Position numbers and translations under genes: made by a program. From Yarrowia lipolytica (taxonomy: Eukaryota > Ascomycota > Dipodascomycetes > Dipodascales), in NCBI RefSeq assembly GCF_001761485.1, contig NC_090775.1:2425001-2489000 (forward strand): 64,000 nucleotides of DNA, in the 5' to 3' direction. Positions 10,927-20,000 of this stretch are shown piece after piece. Below the pieces are notes generated by a model. The model was not told where the DNA came from. It ran no database searches and saw only the letters and a list, made by a program, of their open reading frames with translations. How positions within the stretch are numbered: position 1 is the stretch's first letter; the number at the start of each line of letters is the position of its first letter.

Positions 10927-12744
10927 ATGTCCAGCACATACAGCTCGATACAACGACATCGCAAAGACACGTCGTCGTCGGGCTCTAACACGACGCCGCT
11001 GGCCCGGCGCAGGCGGTTCGACGAGGGCCCGGCCGACCCGGGATCAGCGCCACACCTCGACAGCTTTGTGGTGCCCCCCACCCGACACGACGATGGCACC
11101 AAACGGCAGCCAGGACGACGCAAGCAGCGCTGGAGCCACGGCGAGAACAAGGTGGCAGACCTGCTGCAGATGCCAACGGCCCTGACGGGCCACCTCACGC
11201 CCGAGCAGGCCGAAGCGTATGCCATCTACTATCGCATTGAAGAGATCAGCCAGCAGCTGCGTCTGGGAGATATCGTGCCGCCGGAGGACGAGCGGTCGCC
11301 GTCGCCACCGCCGCAGTATGATTCCATGGGCAAGCGAACCAACACACGGGATGCCCGATACACACGCCAGCTAGAAGAGGAGCGCCACCGGCTGATCGAG
11401 CGGGCCCAGCGACTGATTCCCAACTACCGCCCGCCCGTGGACTACCATAAGCCCGCCAAGACCCAGGAAGTTGTCTACATTCCCGTTAACGAGTACCCCG
11501 ACATCAACTTTATCGGCCAGCTGCTGGGAGCCAGAGGAAAGACGCTGAAGAAGATGGAGCAGGAATCAGGCGCCAAAATCTGCATTCGAGGCAGAGGCAG
11601 TGTTAAGCAGGGCAAGGGACGAACAGACATCCCCTTCCAGTCCACTGCCGAGGATGACCTTCACTGTCTGATCATCTCAGAGGACGAAGAGAAGATTGCT
11701 CGGGCAGTCCAGCTGGTCCAGCAGGTCATCGATACTGCTGCTAGTGTTCCTGAGGGCCAGAACGAGCTCAAGAGGTCTCAGCTGCGAGAACTGGCTGCTC
11801 TCAACGGTACTCTTCGAGATGACGAAAACTACGGTGGCGCTCCCCAGTCGTCTTCTGGAGACGAGATGGACGACCGCAACAAGCGACGAAACAACTTCAT
11901 GTCGTCTATTGTTTGCCATATTTGCGGCTCCAAGGGGCATTTCGCCCGGGACTGTCTCGAGAAGGGCACCAACGCTGGCACGTCTGAGAATGCCGACAGA
12001 GAGTACGACGCTCTGATGCGAGAGCTCCAGGGAGAAGGAGTCATTGACACTGCCTCTCAGCAGCAGTCCATTGCTCAGAACCCCAACACTAACAACGTGT
12101 CCAAGTTGCCCCCTGCTGTGACTGGCTCCAACGCTGCTCCCATCAATATGCGAAAGCCCATGAGCGAGAGAGGAGGGTCGTTTGATAGATTTGACCGAGG
12201 CGGCTTCAACCAGTCCAACCAGCGAGAGCCCCAACAGCAGAGCCACCAGCAAAACATGCACAACACTAACGGAAACAACTATGACCGATACGACCGCAAC
12301 TTTAACAACTCGTCCAACTCGTCGCCCGAACTCCCTCCTTGGCACAGACCCACACCTCCCTCGCAGCCTGCTGCTCCCCCGTGGCTGCGACGTGACAACT
12401 ACAAAAAGCACGACAAGGTATCTGTTCAGCAGTCGATGCAGCAGTCGCCGTGGAATCGCGACACCCGTCAGCACCAGCATCAGCACCAGCCCCCCGTGCA
12501 CCACCAGTCTATGTTTAATAACAACCAGTCTCCCATCGGGCCCCCTGGTATGTCGTCTTCTGGCTTTGGTGGTTACGGTGGCGCTCCTGCTGGTGTGCCC
12601 GGCATGTCTGTGCCTCCCGGACCTCCTGGTCTTTCTAAAGTTCCTCCTCCCCCTCCTCCTCCTGGGGTGCCTGGAATGGATGGAGACCAGCCCATTCGTC
12701 ATCCCCCGCCTCCTCCTCCCGGAGTTATCGGGCCCCCAAAATAA
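10927..12744 (+). CDS. MSL5: Branchpoint-binding protein BBP/SF1
   Basis: A 605-residue RNA-binding splicing factor that recognises the intron branch site in the earliest (E/commitment) spliceosome complex. An N-terminal U2AF ligand motif is visible as basic residues followed by Trp69 (GRRKQRWS). The KH domain spans about 180-270 with the GxxG loop at 201-204 (GARGKT), followed by the QUA2 helix at about 275-300. One CCHC zinc knuckle is Cys330-x2-Cys333-x4-His338-x4-Cys343. The remainder is glutamine/asparagine-rich and ends in poly-proline runs, as in fungal BBPs that contact Prp40. The retained ULM implies cooperative binding with a U2AF65-type partner, which fits the abutting branch and acceptor sites of this genome. 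It is a single exon, convergent with CLF1. Confidence 0.95.
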   Translation: MSSTYSSIQRHRKDTSSSGSNTTPLARRRRFDEGPADPGSAPHLDSFVVPPTRHDDGTKRQPGRRKQRWSHGENKVADLLQMPTALTGHLTPEQAEAYAIYYRIEEISQQLRLGDIVPPEDERSPSPPPQYDSMGKRTNTRDARYTRQLEEERHRLIERAQRLIPNYRPPVDYHKPAKTQEVVYIPVNEYPDINFIGQLLGARGKTLKKMEQESGAKICIRGRGSVKQGKGRTDIPFQSTAEDDLHCLIISEDEEKIARAVQLVQQVIDTAASVPEGQNELKRSQLRELAALNGTLRDDENYGGAPQSSSGDEMDDRNKRRNNFMSSIVCHICGSKGHFARDCLEKGTNAGTSENADREYDALMRELQGEGVIDTASQQQSIAQNPNTNNVSKLPPAVTGSNAAPINMRKPMSERGGSFDRFDRGGFNQSNQREPQQQSHQQNMHNTNGNNYDRYDRNFNNSSNSSPELPPWHRPTPPSQPAAPPWLRRDNYKKHDKVSVQQSMQQSPWNRDTRQHQHQHQPPVHHQSMFNNNQSPIGPPGMSSSGFGGYGGAPAGVPGMSVPPGPPGLSKVPPPPPPPGVPGMDGDQPIRHPPPPPPGVIGPPK

Positions 12745-13078
12745 AAAAACTACTAACATGTATACTAATGGATTTGGATCTTAGACTCGTATATCATTTT
12801 GTCCGTAGGCTTGTATTTTGTACAAAAAATTTTGATAAGTTTTTTATATTATAATATATATATATATTTTACTGCAATCTTTTCAAACCTTATTTAGCAG
12901 TAATTCTGAAGAGCGAGTGTCTTTGGTACATCCTGTACACACAATGCTGTACTTGTAGCTTGGTGATAGCTTGGTGATAGTGGCGCAGGGTGGAGTAACA
13001 TGAATAAGGGATCGCAGCTAGTGTTATACAACGATTCTATTATACATATACAGATAAATACATAGTTGGCTCCCACAG
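12745..13078. terminator. Shared 3' region of MSL5 and CLF1
   Basis: A 334-base spacer between convergent genes. An AT tract with alternating ta (12841-12870) resembles yeast efficiency elements for 3'-end formation of the plus-strand transcript. A tandem 11-bp duplication (agcttggtgat twice) occupies 12957-12978. Confidence 0.45.
12957..12978. repeat. Tandem 11-bp duplication
   Basis: The unit agcttggtgat is present twice in direct succession, in the spacer between MSL5 and CLF1. No function is apparent. Confidence 0.85.
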
Positions 13079-15109
13079 TCAAGACTGATTCTGAAGCTTC
13101 CATTTTCGAGCATTCTCCAGGAGCTTGGAGAACGACTTGTCCTCCTCGTCGGTGGGGAAGACGTAGTCGATGTACTCCTCGAAGGTGCCATCCTCCAGCT
13201 TTCGCTTCTTCTTGACAGGAGTGGGCTTTCGCTTGTCCAAATCCGCCTTAGACTTGTCATCTCCATGCTCCTCTTCAAACTCACGCCATGATTCAAACAG
13301 AACCACTCGCTCCTCTCGCTTGTTGGCGGCCTTGAGAGCGTCCCAGGCCTCGCCAAAGATACTTCGTGCGCGTGCCTTTGCTTCTTCAGTGACCTCAATC
13401 TCGGCCTCTCCCTCGTCGTTGTATTGCAGCTCCTGGTCTTCAGCAGGAACAGTGACCTCAAACTGGGCAAACGAGATCCACACCTTGATGTGACCGTGGG
13501 TTCGATCAAGAAGCTGTCGGTAGATGGCTCGTGCTCGGTCGTAGTTCTCCTCTTCAGCCTCGAACTCAATAAACCGTTTCCACACAAGTTCAGGCATCTC
13601 CATCTCGGGCTGCGACACAGCTAGCTCAAAAATAGCACGAGCTCGCTCCTCGTCACCAAGCATCTGCTCCAGCTCCGCATACTCCATCCACGGAGCAGCA
13701 AACTCGGCAAATTTCTCCACATACTTGTCGTAGAGCTTTCGACACCGGTCAAACTCACGCAGTTTGGCCTCCAGAGCAATGTATCCCTTGTACAGCGCAG
13801 GTTTGCCCCCCGACATGCCCAGTCCTCGGCCTAGGATCTTACGAGCCTCTGGCAGATTGCCATGTCGAATCTCAAACTTGGCCCATAGTAACCACACTTT
13901 GGCGAATGTGAACTTTTTGTGTGGGATGATAGATATGCATGTTTTGTAGATTTCACCGGCCTTTTCAACCTCCTTGTTCTCAAGCTCCTCCCAGATGGCA
14001 TACTTGATCCACAGAAAGATGTACCGTCTCCAAAGACGCTTGGAATGTGGGGGAACGTTAGAAACAGCACGTTCAAAGATCTCACGAATCTGATCGGCCT
14101 CAAGACCACTTTCCTGACCTAGAGTGATGTAAGAGAACCACGTATCGTAGTCTGCAGGGTCCTCCTTCAACTGATCCTCGTACTTGGATCGTCTTTTAGT
14201 GAGAACCACATTCTCAATACCCTCCTTGGCTCCATACTGTTTCTCAAAGGCCGTGTAGTCAGCATACAGCTTTGCAGACTTGCTTTTGGGCAGCTTCTCG
14301 AGTCCATAAGTGTACAGAGCTCTTGCTCTTTCGTACTCCCTATGACGAGTCTCAAAACTCGCCCATCCAGCCAGCAGACTCTCATCCAGAAAGTCCACGC
14401 CTCCATGCGCCATTTCCACCAATGTGTCGATTCCCAGAGCATACACCTCCCTGACGGTGTCTCTGTTTCCTGCCTCCATCTCAAACTTGGCCCATTTGTT
14501 CCATGCTGGTGCACCTGGATGAACAGTGACATATCGTCTCAGAATGCCCCGCGCACGGTCAAACTCACGATATCGCTTCTCCATGTTCACGTAAGCTGCC
14601 CAGGCGGTCACCGGCGGCCTCCAATGCATCCATCTCTCAAACACGGCTCTGCAGCCGGCAATGTTGCCCAGCGTCTCCTCTGTAGCCACGTATGTGAACC
14701 ACAGCTTGTCGACACGCGGCAGGAGTGTGACGGCTCTGTCCAGCAGGTTTCGTGCGTGGTTGATGTTCTTCTCCTTGAGCTCGCACTGAATGTATCGGAT
14801 CCAGGTGGGCACATGCGTTGGGTTGACCTCGAGAGCTCGTTCAAATACAGATCTGGCACGTGCAAACTCCCGTTGCTCCAGCTCCCACTGCGCGTACCGC
14901 ATCCACTGGCCGGTGTTCAGTCGATTTCGTCGCAAGGCTCCCTCATACTCCTGTCGTTTGCGGCCTTGGTACTCTGCCAGCTCTTCCAGATCGGCAATCT
15001 GCTCTGTCTGCTGAAGAGGCGTCTCCTTTCGCTCATATGCCTCCAGCAAAATCTGCTCTGCAGAAATCTGCAACGCGGCGGGCGCTTTGTTTTTCACCCT
15101 TCCTTCCAT
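13079..15109 (-). CDS. CLF1: Pre-mRNA splicing factor Clf1 (Crooked-neck/Syf3)
   Basis: A 676-residue protein made almost entirely of HAT (half-a-TPR) repeats, recognisable by recurring W-x-x-Y/W-A-x-x-E and aromatic/alanine patterns such as WMRYAQWELEQ, WIRYIQCEL, WAAYVNMEK, WNKWAKFEME and WKRFIEFEAEEE. It is a scaffold of the Prp19-associated (NineTeen) complex, needed for spliceosome activation in the nucleus. I start the protein at the ATG at 15109 (MEGRVKNKAPAALQ), 12 codons inside the open frame, because alignment to Clf1/Crn proteins begins at VKNKxPAxxQITAEQ-like sequence there; the upstream extension looks like leader. The C-terminus is highly charged (KKKRKLEDG) and ends WKLQNQS. 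It is a single exon. Confidence 0.93.
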   Translation of the reverse strand: MEGRVKNKAPAALQISAEQILLEAYERKETPLQQTEQIADLEELAEYQGRKRQEYEGALRRNRLNTGQWMRYAQWELEQREFARARSVFERALEVNPTHVPTWIRYIQCELKEKNINHARNLLDRAVTLLPRVDKLWFTYVATEETLGNIAGCRAVFERWMHWRPPVTAWAAYVNMEKRYREFDRARGILRRYVTVHPGAPAWNKWAKFEMEAGNRDTVREVYALGIDTLVEMAHGGVDFLDESLLAGWASFETRHREYERARALYTYGLEKLPKSKSAKLYADYTAFEKQYGAKEGIENVVLTKRRSKYEDQLKEDPADYDTWFSYITLGQESGLEADQIREIFERAVSNVPPHSKRLWRRYIFLWIKYAIWEELENKEVEKAGEIYKTCISIIPHKKFTFAKVWLLWAKFEIRHGNLPEARKILGRGLGMSGGKPALYKGYIALEAKLREFDRCRKLYDKYVEKFAEFAAPWMEYAELEQMLGDEERARAIFELAVSQPEMEMPELVWKRFIEFEAEEENYDRARAIYRQLLDRTHGHIKVWISFAQFEVTVPAEDQELQYNDEGEAEIEVTEEAKARARSIFGEAWDALKAANKREERVVLFESWREFEEEHGDDKSKADLDKRKPTPVKKKRKLEDGTFEEYIDYVFPTDEEDKSFSKLLENARKWKLQNQS

Positions 15110-15580
15110 ACCGGTGTGGTGTTTCGAGGTCGTATATGGCGTCAATATTTTTTGGTGATGATTCTGCGAAGGTTTTATTTGCAGTGATAACTAAGCTTCG
15201 TCGAGTCAACATGAGATGAGCGGAACAGTGTGAACGCATCTTGACTTGTGGAAATCAGTATATATAGACATATAGACAAGTACTACCTCCAACACCTAAT
15301 GCTAAGAGATACATTTGTTTTCCCGTCTGTTTTGTCGGTCTATTCTATCTTTATATCGATACTGGCGCCACAATACAGGAACAAGTATTGTATGTAACTA
15401 CGTACTTACAGAACATACTGTAGCTACAGTAGCTAGTTGTATGGCAACCAAAAAGACTACAAGTATTACAAGTAGCTACTACCTATTCACATCTATACCT
15501 AATTCCACATATGTTCATCCAGTAGCACGTAGTTCACGCTGCCCCATCCCACATCCTCTAATCAGTCAATTATCAATACA
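15110..15580. other. Intergenic between CLF1 and RUB1
   Basis: No gene seen. It is about 470 bases long, with GTAC/ctacagtagcta type motifs at 15385-15460. It should contain the CLF1 promoter and the RUB1 3' end. Confidence 0.5.
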
Positions 15581-16238
15581 TTAGTTGCCGCCTCGAAGGG
15601 CCAGGACCAGATGCAGAGAGGCTCCAGCTTCAATCTTGTTCTCCGCAATGGTCTTCTCGTCCTGGAGCTGCTTTCCGGTGAAAACGAGACGCTGCTGGGC
15701 GGGAGGAATACCCTCGAGTTCCTCGATCTTCTCCTTGAGAACGGAGATCTGAGTTAGTCCTGTTTGAGTGGTGACGGGATAGGTGCGAACAGGTCCGTAA
15801 GTGAACCTTGCATTTGTAGGATCGTGATAGAGAACAGCACTTTCCCATGACTTTTTCCCCTTATCGTGTCTCATTCATGCCAACTTCATCGTGGCACGCA
15901 CGCGTGACCACTTCGCAACAGTCCCCCCAGTCCCTCCATCTCTTCATACTCACCTGATCTTCGGGCTCAACGTCCATCTCAATCTGTGTTAGCTTCGTCG
16001 TCACACACTGGCCGCAACAGTGTTCCAAATGTCATTTCATCTAGGAATGTTACTGCTGGGTGTATATCGTGGTTCAGGACTCACCTCCTTTCCAATGAGT
16101 GTCTGTGTTAGCATTTCCAAGTTAGCGCACCGCAAGCACGAATCTGCGGGGAGGATGCGCACAATGAGTTCTTTCGAGTCCCCAATCATGTACCCCGCGG
16201 TCTCCCCAAATCATACTCACCTTGATCTTGATCTTCAT
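15581..16238 (-). CDS. RUB1: Ubiquitin-like modifier Rub1/NEDD8, four exons
   Basis: Four exons on the minus strand (16238-16221, 16102-16085, 15983-15954, 15748-15581) encode 77 residues, the normal length of yeast Rub1. The product begins MKIKIKTLIGKEIEMDVEP and ends [11 protein letters not shown]; processing removes the final Asn to expose the Gly-Gly that is conjugated to cullins. NEDD8-type features include the [11 protein letters not shown] segment and alanine before the LRGG (ALRGG rather than ubiquitin's RLRGG), which steers it to the Uba3-Ula1 E1. All three introns are phase 0, start gtgagt, and end ctaacacag, ctaacacag or ctaactcag. None has a length divisible by three, so retention shifts the frame. 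It shares a divergent promoter with MTQ2. Confidence 0.93.
15749..15953 (-). other. RUB1 intron 3
   Basis: A 205-base phase-0 intron, donor gtgagt, branch/acceptor ctaactcag. An in-frame ATG inside it creates a longer spurious reading frame that runs into exon 4 but lacks the ubiquitin-fold N-terminus. Confidence 0.88.
15984..16084 (-). other. RUB1 intron 2
   Basis: A 101-base phase-0 intron, donor gtgagt, branch/acceptor ctaacacag, placed between an 18-base and a 30-base exon. Confidence 0.88.
16103..16220 (-). other. RUB1 intron 1
   Basis: A 118-base phase-0 intron, donor gtgagt, branch/acceptor ctaacacag. It follows a first coding exon of only six codons. Confidence 0.88.
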
Positions 16239-16361
16239 GTTGCGTGGCTTGTATAGTGGTTGAGGTTGAGTTGCAGCTGGAACGAGTTTAAGTTGCATGC
16301 GAATATATATTTTGGCATGCACAACCACCAAAGAATATCGTAGTCTAGACACCACCCAGAA
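16239..16361. promoter_or_regulatory. Compact divergent promoter RUB1/MTQ2
   Basis: Only 123 bases separate the two divergent ATGs. A near-symmetrical TATA-like atatatatt at 16303-16311 lies 55-65 bases from both starts and is flanked on both sides by gcatgc, so one core region may serve both genes. Confidence 0.6.
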
Positions 16362-17009
16362 ATGTCGTTTCCAACACCTTCCACGTCATCAGCCAACTAT
16401 GAAGAGGTCTACGAGCCCAGCGAAGACTCCTTCATGCTCCTGGACGTGCTGGAAATGGAACAGAGCTACATCAACAGCCATCTGTCATACCCTGTGGTGA
16501 CAGAGATCGGAACCGGATCAGGCATCGTCACCACCTTCATGCTGAAATCCGTGGTGCCCAAAGGCGTTTTTTTGGCTACAGATATCAGCCCCTTTGCATG
16601 CAACCAGGTTCTGGCCACGTCAAAAGAAAACAACGGCACCCAGTACCTCGAGGCGCTTCGTGGAGAACGTACCACAATGATGAGACCTCATACCATCGAT
16701 CTACTGGTCTTCAACCCTCCATATGTGCCAGACGACAAGCCCGTAGAACCCTACCCGGAGACAGATGGTGACTGGGTCGATTGGGCACTTCTTGGAGGTG
16801 AAGACGGAATGCAGGTGACTTGGAAGGTGCTACTAGAACTGAAGACCATACTGTCAAAGAACGGAATCGCCTACATTTTGTTCTGTGCAAGCAACAAGCC
16901 AGAACAAGTGGCTGTCAAAATGAGGGAACTGGGATGGATCGTGACGCGCATTGTTGAAAGAAAAGAAGGCAGGGAACTTCTAAGTGTCTACAGATTCGAG
17001 CTGAAGTAG
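16362..17009 (+). CDS. MTQ2: eRF1 glutamine methyltransferase Mtq2
   Basis: A 215-residue class I SAM-dependent methyltransferase of the HemK2/MTQ2 family, which methylates the glutamine of the GGQ loop in translation release factor eRF1 together with Trm112. The N-terminal VYEPSEDSF(M)LLD block is characteristic of this family. The SAM-binding glycine loop is EIGTGSGIVTT (residues 48-58), the acidic strand-2 motif is ATDISPFA (72-79), and the catalytic NPPY tetrad is residues 118-121. The protein is full length with no extra domain. The ATG is in context agaaATGT, the first in the frame. It converges with DOP1 with only 85 bases between stop codons. Confidence 0.92.
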   Translation: MSFPTPSTSSANYEEVYEPSEDSFMLLDVLEMEQSYINSHLSYPVVTEIGTGSGIVTTFMLKSVVPKGVFLATDISPFACNQVLATSKENNGTQYLEALRGERTTMMRPHTIDLLVFNPPYVPDDKPVEPYPETDGDWVDWALLGGEDGMQVTWKVLLELKTILSKNGIAYILFCASNKPEQVAVKMRELGWIVTRIVERKEGRELLSVYRFELK

Positions 17010-17094
17010 TAGACCATCATTGCATATTAATTACATTTTTTCACACGCATACATATCATTCATTCATTAATCTATTTAGTATAATATATCATCT

Positions 17095-20000
17095 TTACTC
17101 CTGGATATCGGCCAAGAGATCCAGCTCACAAGCCTCCTGATCAGTCTCCTTGAGAGCGTAAACACTTTCGTAGTTGTAAATGGAGAGCCGGTCAAAGAAA
17201 GGCTTTAGCTGTGCAAGAGAGGTAAGAGAACCAATCTTCTGTCCAAAAAGCAAAGGCCGTCGCTTGGAAGTCTCCTCCAGATGAAGATCATCACTGCTGA
17301 CAGGCGTAGACTCAGCCAACTGATCCAGAATACCGTAAGGGTGTCCGTAAATAGCATCACTGGAATCGGTGACAAACAGCCATTGATCCAGCTGGAAATC
17401 CTCCTGGTTAAGCACCAGCACAAGATCGAGCAGCTTACAGGCACTCATCACGATTCGGTTATCCGTCTCCTTACCTTGCAGCAGACCCTCGAATATAACC
17501 TGCAGGTTGTGGGCAACCAGAGGCCAAATGGGAACCAGATGAGTGGCAGAGAACCGCATAACAATAGCACGCAGTGCAATGAACAAGGACTCGAGCTCAA
17601 TCTCATCCAGAATGCCCTTGATCTCCTTCATATGAAGCACAAACTGGTCTTCCTGGCCAGAAAGCAACAGGTAACACAAACGTCGAACACTGTTACCTCG
17701 AGAGCCCCAGTTGAAGACACCAGATGAGCCGGTGATGAGCTCAGAAACCTCCTTGGTGCACGTGGACCACTTGGACAGAATCTGGGGCCAGGGAGCCTCG
17801 TAGACAAAGTTGTCCTCGATGAAAAAGTCGTGAACGGCACTCTTCCACACCTTGACGGTTCCTGGGATCTGAGTGATGACGCCGAGTAACTCAAAAGACC
17901 GTTTGGGGATCACGACGTTGTTCACAATGCCCTGCAAAACGGAACTCACCTTGTCTTGGTCAATGAGAATCGTTCGCAGAACAGGAACCACCTTCATGAG
18001 AGTCTGTTCATCGGTAACCTGTCCGACCAGCTTCACAACAGCATCAGAGATTTCCTTGCTCACCTTTCGGTTGGCAAAGTTGCTGCCATCAATCTTGACT
18101 CCAATAATAGTGAGGGTCTGAACGGTGGGAGACAAGATTTCCTTGTAGGGCACGGGGTTCAGCATGACGGTTCGGGCGAAACCCATGTAGTCCGTGTAAA
18201 TGTCCTCTACAGCGTCGTTGGATAGAGACTTCACATAAGCCAAAAGGAACGAGGCCGTTGACTTCTTCTGGTCATCTGAGAGACTCTGAAGCAACTGGCT
18301 CACCGACAGCTTGGGCCGAGAGCCATCCAGAACATGCAATACCTTCAACACATGGGGCATATCATCCTCCGAAAGCTCGATCAGCATTTGAAGAACCTCA
18401 CCTCGCTCGAAAGAGAACAGCTTGTCGAGAATTTTTCGAGCTCGGAATTTCAACCGCTGGCCAAGGTAGACAACGCTGTCCAAAGTGTATTCCTCGGCCT
18501 CCTGTCCATCGACCTTCCGCCACAGATTGAAGCAGCTCTTGACGGCATTCTGGAAACACAACAGAACAATCATTCTGTAGCCATTGCCCTTTGTAGGCTC
18601 CTCCAGAGATAAGACACCATTGACCACGTTGGTCATCCACCCCGTGGAGTTGAGATTTAGTTCCTCCTGCGAAGCCTCGACCTTGGTGTAAGCAAGATAA
18701 AGGGACTCGAGACAGTATTCCAGACCTGTCAGGTAAGGAATAATGGAGTCAGACAGAGGTGCCGTGACATCAGTGACTGTATCGCCAACTGCAGGGTCCT
18801 TCTCGCCGTCCTTGTCGTCAACTTCGACCAGAACCTCCCTGGAGCCTGTAGAAAGCTTCTGCAGAGAAGCAACGGGGGTACCATCAACAAGAGCACACAG
18901 TCTCTCGACGATAGCAATGCTAATCTGGAACAAATCAGTAGAGTAGATTCCGAGCAGACACTCTAGGAAGTGAATCCATCCCGAACTGATGATAACGCCC
19001 TTTCGAGAAGACAAGCCATGCAGAACAACAGCAATAAAAACACCGGGAATGTTCACATCTGAGGTTTCAGACACCAAGGGGATGTCCACAGGACCGTTTC
19101 CAATGAACTTTTCGCTCTTGGAAAGCGTCATGGAAAGATCCAAGGCCTGCAGAGCCTTGGCAAGAACTGCAAGCACGATGACCTGAAGCTCCGAGTCCTG
19201 GTTTACCAAGTCAGACAGCTTAGTCACCAACACGCGCACAAATACCTCCCAATTGGCTTTGGAAGTAGGGAAGAGAGGCGAATCAAGCAGAATGGAACAC
19301 AGCTTGAGCACTGCAGACAGAGCTGAACTGTATGCCAGCGTATCAACAGCCTGGAATTGCAGAAAATGAGCCATCAGGTTGGCAGTCCAAGCGGCATAGG
19401 TGGATTTGCCTTCATAGTAATCGTTGATGTCAAATTCTTCCACCTCCTCCTTGTTGAAATGGAATTTGGCCATGCTAGAATTATTGGCAGAAAGAACCTT
19501 CGTGAGAGCTGAGACGTGGTATGCGAAAAGAGCCAGGTCATCGGACTCTTCAAACAGCAGCTTGCCTTCAACGGTTGGCCGGCTGAAAAATGCGGACTTG
19601 GACAGAGGGTCTAGGAGAAGTGAGAATAGTTTATCACACGACCCGCTCGAAGCCACTGTGTTGAGCCAGTAAGAGCCAGCAAGAGATTTCTCCGATGCAA
19701 AAGCCAGGGAAATCAGCTCATTGGACGACACATCAGAGGCGAGGAATTTGTTTTTGCCTGCATTGCTGCCATAGAGCTCCAACTGAGAGGTAGGAAGAGG
19801 AAGCAAGTCGAGATACAGGAACAAGGGTCGAGCCAATAACTTGGAGAAGTTGGGTGCCGAAAGAGAGTGCTGCCAAATAGCCGAAAACACTTGTGACTTC
19901 TCATCACAGGGTTTCGAAAACAGAATACTCAGAGCAGCCTCCACTTCCCTGTCATCGCTACCGTGAACAGCCTGAAGAGACCACAACGCCTTGACCAGCT

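Noticed and set aside
11677-12759. Minus-strand open frame of 360 codons opposite MSL5
   Set aside because: Antisense of a well-supported gene; the arginine/valine/leucine-rich product arises from the third-base bias of the real frame.
14342-15187. Plus-strand open frame of 281 codons opposite CLF1
   Set aside because: CLF1's HAT repeats cover the same DNA on the other strand; the antisense product has no recognisable feature.
15581-15874. A 97-codon minus-strand frame as the start of the ubiquitin-like gene
   Set aside because: Its first 42 residues are intron 3 sequence; the four-exon model gives an exact 77-residue Rub1 instead.
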